Shown: positions 56,501 through 64,000 of the stretch, piece after piece | Numbering within the stretch: position 1 is the stretch's first letter | Layout: each line of letters opens with the position of its first letter | Assembly: GCA_964030475.1 (NCBI GenBank) | Contig: CAXIPT010000001.1 | Coordinates: forward strand, 6,768,166 to 6,832,165 | DNA from: Tethya wilhelma | Lineage: Eukaryota; Porifera; Demospongiae; Tethyida; Tethyidae | Direction of reading: 5' to 3' | DNA: 64,000 nt | The notes under the pieces: model-generated | What the model was told of the DNA's origin: nothing | The model's database searches: none | What the model saw: only the letters and a program-made list of their open reading frames with translations | Translations under genes and position numbers: made by a program

Positions 56501-59500
56501 CAATGGAGGAACTTGTGTGGAAGAGTTTGGCTCTGCAACAAGTTGTAACTGTACTGATGGGTATGATGGAGAATTTTGTGGAAATGATATCGATTTCTGT
56601 ACCCCTGACACGTGTGACAATGATGGAGTATGTATTGAAGGAGAAGGAACAGCAGTTAGCTGTAACTGCACAGGAGGATTTGATGGAGACTTCTGCCAAA
56701 ATGATCTTGATTTCTGTACCCCAACTACCTGTGATAATGATGGTATATGTGTTGAAGGACTAGGAACAGAGACAAGCTGTAACTGTACTATTGGTTTTGC
56801 AGGACAAGAATGTGAAATTGATCTTGATTTCTGTACCCCTATCACATGTGCTAATGATGGTGTATGTATTGAAGGAGCAGGAACAGCAGTTAGCTGTAAC
56901 TGTACAGAAGGATTTGATGGAGACTTCTGCCAAAATGATCTTGATTTCTGTACCCCAACTACCTGTAATAATGATGGTATATGTGTTGAAGGACTAGGAA
57001 CAGAAACAAGCTGTAACTGTACTATTGGTTTTGCAGGACAAGAATGTGAAATTGATCTTGATTTCTGTACCCCTGACACGTGTGACAATGATGGTGTATG
57101 TATTGAAGGAGCAGGAACAGCAGTTAGCTGTAACTGCACTGAAGGATTCAATGGAGAGTTTTGTGAAAATGATCTAGATTTTTGTACTCCAAGCACTTGT
57201 CTCAATGGAGGTACCTGTGTTGAAGGATTAGGACCGGAAACAAGCTGTAACTGTACCATTGGTTTTGCTGGACAAGAATGTGAAATTGATGTTGATTTTT
57301 GTACCCCTATCACATGTGCTAATGAAAGTTTGTGTATTGAAGGAATTGGAACTGTAGTCAACTGTTACAGTAAGACTTAAATTCATGTACCTGTATAATG
57401 TACAATTAAAATTACTCATTGTCTTTTATACATGTATATAGGTCCAATGCTTGTAGCAAGTGTTCAGCCACCTGTTAGAGTTGCTCTTGATCGTGCCCCC
57501 TACAATGTGGTTACTCTGACGTGTTCTGCAAGTGTAACAGCTGATCCTAATGTGGAGGTGCACAAGTCTTTTGAGTGGAGGGATGCTGTCAATGGAAACC
57601 CGATAGTCAACAATGGGAGTACCATCCTGATCTCTAATAGAGGTCTAAACGTATCACAGAGTTCTAGCGAACTGACATTGAGTAACCTCCCTGTTGGGAA
57701 CCACTCTTACAACTGTACAGTCTCAGTGACTCTACCAAGGATAGGATTTGTTACTGCATATAGCGCATTGGGAGAAGTCTTCATTAATGGTATATCGTAC
57801 ACAGTAACTGTTCAGTACATTATAGTTGCATAACCCTTATGTGGGCAGTACTCAATGCATGGTCGAGTGCTGCACACTTAAGCGCATCTAACTATTTTGT
57901 TTGCCATTGACCTCCTGTGACCCCTAGCTACTCTATTGTCACCTCCACCCAGCTACTAACTGGCAATTAGCCTATAAAAACTTTGGTTCTAGGCAATGGC
58001 AAACAAATATACACATATGTTGCTATGTGTTTCAGGTCCAAGGGTTCCTGAGCAACCAAGTGCTGTGCAAGTTGTGAACATTACAGCAAATACAGCAATA
58101 GTGCTATGGATTCTTCGACAATTTTCGTACACTCCTGAACAGTACACTGTAAACTATGGGACAAACAGACAGTCACTTATATTCACCAGTGAAACACTAT
58201 ACTCTGTAACAGACATATTTGCCACCAATATCTCATCAGCCATCACTCTGTATGGACTAACACCCTACACTGTCTATTTCTATCAAGTTCAAAGTTCAAA
58301 CACACATGGTGAAAACTTAACCAGGACCATGACATTTACCACACTGGAAACAGGTACAGCCAATGTAATTCAATATTATTGTTAGTAATAATACTGAAAG
58401 TGTGTACATGTATTATGAATAGAACCAAGCCTCCCTCCATCTGATTTCACTGCTGAGGCAACAGGTCCTAACTCACTTCGCTTCTCCTGGGGACATGTGG
58501 CAGCTGACGGACAAAATGGAGTCATCGTCAACTACACATTGACATGTACACCATGGCCATCACTTCCAGTCACATACTCACAGCCTGGGACCTATAACCT
58601 GACTAATATGAGACCAGGAATTTCTTACAATTGTGATGTTTATGCTTCCACATCAATTGGAGGTGGACCTTCAGCGACTCTTGTTGTTAAAACACATGAT
58701 GATGGTATATATGAATCATATAATTTTATTCATATTCCTATCAGTTTACAATATCAAGTGACAAATGTATGCATGAATAATTATTTTTTAGTTCCAGGAC
58801 CGGTAGTTGATTTATCTTTGACCAAGATTTCAGCATTTGCCCTTCAAGTAGCATGGCACGAACCGAAAAATTTTACTGGTGATATTCTGGTCTATTCTGT
58901 ATCAGTAATACAAGTGGATAACACATCAGCCTTCTATGCTAATGTCTCAGGAGATCAATTTGCAACTCTAGTCACTGGTCTTGGTAAGTCAGTTTGTGTG
59001 TATCTGTAACAGTGTATGTATGTGATGTGTTCGATGACATTGTATAATTTATGACTTCAAGTCTTGTACTATTTTTTTACAGATAGATACATTCCTTACA
59101 ATGTCTCTGTGAAAGCCAGCACTTCTGCTGGATATGGTCCAGTGGTTAGCCACATCACATTCACAGAGGAAGGGGGTAAGACAGAGTAGTGCCAAAAGTG
59201 ATATCATAAATATTATTATGATATAATTTTGTTGTATAGCTCCAAACATTGCTCCAAAGAGTGTTTCTGCCAGTCGTCTGAATGACACTGCCATGGCAAT
59301 CAGTTGGAGAAAACTCACTCTGGAAGAAGCACGAGGTATCATCACTGGCTACACAGTTGTATTCATCCGCCTGCAGTCACGAACCAGGAGAGAGCTGTCT
59401 ACCCAGTTTGTTACCGCAGAGTATTCTGACACAATAGTCAGGGGTCTTGATTTGGTTTCACCATACCTTATCACAGTAAGTGCCCATACAACAGCTGGAG

Positions 59501-60516
59501 AAGGACCAAGTAGTACTCCAATTATAGTACAAGGTATAGCACAGCATTTATTTCCATCTTGTTGTTATTTGGAGTCTATTCTCTACAGCTCCAACCACTT
59601 CACAATCTACCTTTCAACTAAAGTTGAATGGAGTTCAAGATTGCCAGGAGTGGAGAGTAAGCAATTTTTTTTCACTGAATAATCTTGACCCAGACCATTT
59701 GTTTGTTTGTTTGTTTGTATTAATATAGAGTAACTCAAGTACACTAAAGTTGGAAGAAATTTCACAGAAAATCTCCTCAGTTTTGAAACAGCAATGTGCG
59801 TGTCCATTCAACACATATTTTATCACTGATCCTGAGCTTTCCTGCCCACCTGAAGTGACTGATGTTGTTTTCAGAGCCACGTTGAGCAGCACACCTGACG
59901 TGAGTGATGCAAATCTAATTACTTACCTACAACTGTGGGTTGAATCTGGTTCGGCTGCCATACTTGTCGAGAATATTCTACTAGAAGTGGATCCTACCTG
60001 TACAACATTGCTGCTGTCGTATAGCGAGCCAATGTGTGCTGGTACAACCCAAAAAACTGTACCCGAGACTCCTACACTGGCTATGGTTACAGAATTTGAC
60101 AATATTACTGGCAAACCTGGTGGCACTTCACAAGGAGCACTCATTGCACTGATTGTTGGTGTTATTGCGAGTGGAATTATTCTGATTCTTGTGATCATTT
60201 TTGCCTTTCAAATCTTTAAATGTCTCAAGTATTTAGGGAAAGACCGTATAAGGTTAGGCACTGTCATGATTGTAATATTATGCCATCCATTGATATTAAT
60301 TTTTCATACAGACGAGAATATGATTATCAGTCTGGCAGGGCACCAGTAGAACTCCAGCAATATCCACCAAGAGAGCCATTTACTAAAAGTTTTACAATTG
60401 AGAACACGGAGGCTGATTTATCTTCAGCGCTAAAGTTGGAGTTAGAGAAGTCGGCAACTTATGCTAAGACATCTGATGAGACCGTTGACTTTTCCGATAC
60501 TGCACTGTTGTTTTAG
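53527..60516 (+). CDS. Reeler-EGF-Ig-FN3 single-pass transmembrane protein
   Basis: Exons: 53,527-53,740; 53,835-53,986; 54,079-54,170; 54,239-54,306; 54,375-54,476; 55,007-55,441; 55,507-57,369; 57,442-57,789; 58,036-58,353; 58,423-58,704; 58,792-58,983; 59,083-59,175; 59,240-59,533; 59,589-59,656; 59,729-60,252; 60,312-60,516; 1,749 codons in frame. Residues 1-22 are a signal peptide. A Reeler domain follows to about 175 (CSTFTPNHGVSAQTSDVPYE, FRGFLIQARSRADDSPIGVF, VEISWTAPPAGSGDIYF), then a short Cys linker, a 145-residue unknown domain, 15 complete EGF repeats plus one partial (about 355-975), one Ig-like domain (VTLTCSASV...YNCTV), and about four FN3 domains. A Cys-containing membrane-proximal domain comes next, then a membrane helix near 1644-1670 (LIALIVGVIASGIILILVII) and a tail of about 79 residues with Tyr motifs (YDYQS, TYAK). 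An adhesion or recognition receptor on the cell surface is inferred. Confidence 0.9.
55507..57369 (+). repeat. Large exon of EGF repeats with a two-repeat higher-order unit
   Basis: A single 1,863-bp exon codes all EGF repeats, each about 117 bp. The first seven differ freely. From about 56,580 on, two repeat types alternate (VCIEGAGTAVSCNCTEGFDG and ICVEGLGTETSCNCTIGFAG), making a unit of about 240 bp: 56,700-56,940 is nearly identical to 56,940-57,180. Only repeat 6 (IDECLAEPCMNG) keeps the classic calcium-binding start. Confidence 0.9.
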
Positions 60517-61231
60517 TTAGCCCATTCTTATTGTAGCTGTAGGAGTTACTGTTTTTATTGTTTTTAATAACTAGAACTTAGAGTTTATTTTTACCCACGC
60601 TGGCTTTACCACAGTTTAGTTGTTTGTTTGTTGTTTTTATTTTACCATTGTAGACTCTTTTGTATTGTTAACCAAATATCAAGTACACTGTCTTGTGTCA
60701 TAATGTCTGGGGGGAAATTAAACCAGTTTATGGTTTCTTTGTATCACATGCTGGTAACAGAGGAGGTAGGACACACTTGACCTTTCGGTAATGAGGTCGC
60801 TAATTGGAAATTGCAGACGGAAGATTTTGAAGATTGCAAGCGTGAACTCAGCACCCTTGCTTTAGTTATAGATCACTTTCTTTTTTTCTTTTTGGGCTCT
60901 CAGCAAGGGATAATGCAAGCGTGCTAAAAAGTTAATTAACATTCCATTGAACATTCCATAAACCAGTAGCGGGAAAACAAAGGCTCTGCAGATGAAAAAA
61001 AAGAGATGTCCCCCCCTATCAATAGTGCTAAGTTCAGAAAAAGCTTCGGAATACATCGCTTCTGGAGATATAAGAAAACCAATCAGTAACCTCATTAGAC
61101 GAACACTGACGAAGGTCAAGTGTCCTCTGTGCTGGTAATGATCGATTACAAAAAAACTCCAGTAGATCTATTGACTTACTCAGTTTGTTTGCATAGCGAC
61201 CATTTCCATTTGATCTCAAGACCTACCACTC
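60517..61231. other. Intergenic region between the Reeler gene and SPATA20
   Basis: AATAAC and GGGGGGAAATTAAACC follow the stop but no clear AATAAA was found. The minus strand is open for about 85 codons at 60,862-61,119 without a recognised domain. The SPATA20 promoter must lie in the last few hundred bases. Confidence 0.4.
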
Positions 61232-62053
61232 ATGCAAAGAAGAGGTTTACTTCACAACTTTCTGTTTCTCGTCAGAATGGCCTCCAGTAGTAGCAAAGAG
61301 TCCCAAAAACTGAACAGACTAGCCACTGAGAAGTCCCCATATCTGCTGCAGCATTCTACCAACCCAGTTGATTGGTATGATCACATGAATTTTGTCAATC
61401 CTGGGTGCTTATGTATAAGCCTATGATTCAGGTATCCTTGGGGGAATGAAGCATTTGAGAAAGCTCAAAAGGAGAACAAGCCCATCTTCCTCTCTGTTGG
61501 CTACTCCACCTGCCACTGGTGTCACGTCATGGAGAGAGAGTCCTTTGAGAACGAAGACATCGGGAAGCTCCTTAACAAGGATTTTGTCAGTATCAAAGTG
61601 GATCGTGAAGAAAGGCCTGATGTGGACAAGGTCTACATGACCTTCATACAGGTATAGACAACAATTTGAGCTTCTTGGCTTTTAATATTTTTCACAAAGA
61701 TGAACATAGATTAATTCTATGTAGCCAATACTCCGGTAACTAAGCTGTATTGTGTTGCTAGTAAGATAATGATGTACTCTCATGATTGTACTGCTGCAGG
61801 CTACTCAAGGAGGAGGAGGGTGGCCAATGAGTGTGTTCCTTACACCTGAGCTGAAACCATTTCTTGGAGGCACCTACTTTCCTCCTAAGGATGGTTTTGG
61901 AAGACCTGGCTTTCCAACCATTCTCAAGAGTGTTGCTGACCAGGTATATTTATATAATACATCACTTTATACTGTCCTTGCCAGTATCTAGAATGACTTA
62001 CATGCACACACACACACGCACGCACACACACAGATACACGCACACACGCACGC

Positions 62054-62089
<36 letters not shown>

Positions 62090-62925
62090 CACACACATCA
62101 TGTGCAGTGGAAGAACAATCGGGAGCAGATAGTCTCTCAGGGTTCAAGGATCATTGATGCCATATCACAAGCTGTAGCAGTGACTGACTCTGATGGCAAC
62201 CTACCAGGAACAGGCTGCATTCAACGTGGATATGAGACACTGGATAAGAGATTCGACTCCAAATATGGTGGCTTTGGTAATGCTCCAAAGTTTCCACAAC
62301 CTAGTGAGTTGGAAAAGGAACCTCGTAAAATTATTATTGCTGGGTGTTTTGTGTAGCCATCTTAAACTTCCTCCTGGGGGTGTTTTCTCGCTACCCTAAT
62401 TCTCCAATGGGAGAGAGAGCTTTGGAGACTGTCCTCTTCACTCTTAAAGCCATGTTCAACGGAGGCATGCATGACCATGTGGCCCAGGTAAGATTTATAG
62501 ACATTGGCAAATACACACATTGTCATTTAACTCTATACCCACACACAATAACTGATATACGTACGAAGGGATTCCATCGCTATTCCACAGACAAGTTCTG
62601 GCATGTTCCTCATTTTGAGAAGATGCTGTATGATCAGGGCCAACTGGCCACCATCTACACAGCTGCTTATCAGGTACAGAGCTCCTCTCTGTTTTGACAA
62701 TAGCTTATCATATCATCTCTGTGTTGCGAAGTGTAGCTAATGATAGAAGTCATTTTTCAGATTTCTAAAGATGAGATATTTGCTGAAGCTGTTCGAGACA
62801 TTCTTCTTTATGTGTCTAGGGATCTCAGTGACAAGGTCAGTCTGACTCTATTTTGTGTAAGGTGATTTTTTTCTCAATGCACACAATCGACTGGACTAAT
62901 GATGCTGTACAAATGCATGCACACA

Positions 62926-63008
<83 letters not shown>

Positions 63009-64000
63009 CAGGAGGGTGGTTTCTACTCTGCTGAAGATGCTGACTCCTATCCCACTGCTGGCTCTGATCACAAGAAGGAGGGGGCCTTCTGTGTGTGGAC
63101 CAGTGAGGAGGTCTCCTCTCTTCTCACTGATCCTCTTCCTGGGAGCTCGGGGGAAAAGACAACCGCTGACCTGTTCTCTTTCCACTATGGAGTAGAGAAA
63201 GATGGCAATGTTCAGCCTCAACAGGTAAAGAGAGGGTGTGATGTCCTCCATTACTATTATTACAGTAGACCCATTCCCAGCTTTCTCTCTCTAAAGGTGT
63301 ATTTTTTTGTCAGAGGGTCTGGGATTGAAGCTACCCATATCTAACTGTACGTTGTTATTTGCTATAGTCACTATATTATAGTGTCTCTACTACTGCTCTG
63401 TAGGATCCTCATGGTGAGCTGACTGGACAGAATGTGTTGATAGTTCGAGGCTCAGTGGAGAAGACTGCTGAACACTTCCAGCTGGAGGTGTCTCAGACTC
63501 AGCAGCTGTTGGCTGGCTGCAGAGAGAAGCTCTACTTGGAGAGACAGAAGAGACCCAAGCCTCATCGAGATGACAAAATAGTCACAGCTTGGAATGGTGA
63601 GAAAATTGACTCCTAAATGAGTTTGGATGCCATGTCCTTAACTTGCTGTGAACTCTGACATTTTCTATAGGACTAATGATATCTGGGTTTGCACATGCTC
63701 ACCAGGTGCTGGGTGACCCCGCCTACCTGGAGAGGGCCACTACTGCTGCAGAGTTTGTGAAAAGACATCTTTACAACGAAGAGAGGGGAGTGCTCATTAG
63801 GAATGCCTACAGAGACAACAGCAACAGTGGGTAAGGAATAAGGGTTTGCAATAATCTCAAGTGCATCTATAGGGTCCCGGTGCATGTACTTTGAATGATA
63901 GTAGTAGTAAATTTCATGTGACCATTTTTGACCCATTCCCAGAGAGCTTGGCATCGGTACCATTGATGGGTTTGCTGATGACTATGCCTACCTGATACGA
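61232..64000 (+). CDS. SPATA20: Spermatogenesis-associated protein 20 (DUF255 thioredoxin-like), 3' end outside the window
   Basis: Exons: 61,232-61,374; 61,432-61,651; 61,800-61,943; 62,108-62,303; 62,357-62,487; 62,569-62,673; 62,761-62,835; 63,012-63,224; 63,404-63,596; 63,671-63,830; 63,943 onward, phases consistent. About 546 of an expected 750-790 codons are visible. The N-terminus may be a weak targeting signal. The thioredoxin-like domain has [31 protein letters not shown] and the redox motif [14 protein letters not shown] (Cys 75 and Cys 78), then [16 protein letters not shown] and [20 protein letters not shown]. It continues into the six-hairpin-like region ([67 protein letters not shown]). 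The family (bacterial YyaL relatives) has no settled biochemical role. Microsatellites fill two introns. Confidence 0.95.
62004..62095 (+). repeat. CA-rich microsatellite in a SPATA20 intron
   Basis: About 90 bp of CA repeats with CG interruptions, ending ten bases before the acceptor of exon 4. Confidence 0.9.
62925..63004 (+). repeat. CT microsatellite used as a polypyrimidine tract
   Basis: About 40 CT units end immediately before the TTATCAG acceptor of SPATA20 exon 8, so the repeat itself is the polypyrimidine tract of that intron. Confidence 0.9.

Noticed and set aside
56471..57361. Long minus-strand open frame (about 296 codons) opposite the EGF exon
   Set aside because: It mirrors the EGF repeats on the other strand; the plus-strand frame has conserved Cys spacing and splice sites, so the antisense frame is a by-product of repeat composition.
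62874..63251. Open frames made of Arg-Glu or Leu-Ser dipeptides
   Set aside because: They are translations of the CT microsatellite in a SPATA20 intron.

Overview
The window is animal nuclear DNA: AT-rich, with short GT-AG introns (mostly 40-600 bp), extracellular EGF, Ig and FN3 modules, a mitochondrial complex III gene, a microsomal P450, and many decayed mobile elements. The compact genes, the death-fold plus FN3 protein, and the Helitron, KDZ, pogo and hAT relics fit a demosponge of the Amphimedon type best. That assignment is inference from gene style, not from a species marker.

Positions 1-17,250 are gene-poor. They hold candidate minus-strand exons, a dispersed repeat family (here called R1), a gag-like ORF, two tandem duplications each joined at a single N, a 20-bp minisatellite, MITE-like elements, a broken Helitron (14.25-15.82 kb, minus) and a kinase relic. 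Positions 17,288-20,047 carry one clean intronless gene: an N-terminal CARD-like death fold followed by eight FN3 domains, with no signal peptide or membrane span.

Positions 20,050-41,800 are mostly mobile-element territory: further R1 copies, a 1.08-kb element with about 180-bp terminal inverted repeats built on a perfect 20-bp palindrome, a hAT fragment, kinase and kelch relic exons, a largely intact multi-exon KDZ-type transposase gene (minus), a TTAA-flanked MITE, TACCGTA-ended MITEs, and broken pogo and Tigger transposases.

Positions 41,900-64,000 are the gene-dense part, all on the plus strand: UQCRC2-like complex III core protein 2 (with a near-identical 1.74-kb internal tandem duplication), a decayed EGF-repeat pseudogene split by a MITE, a CYP46A-like cytochrome P450 (14 exons, two GC-AG introns), a short graveyard of single exons copied from SPATA20, the P450 and UQCRC2, a 1,749-residue Reeler-EGF-Ig-FN3 transmembrane protein, and the first 11 exons of SPATA20 running off the window end. 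The exon models for UQCRC2, P450 and the Reeler protein each sum to a whole number of codons with consistent phases, which supports them. The genes share no obvious pathway. Their common theme is repeated local duplication and decay of neighbouring exons.
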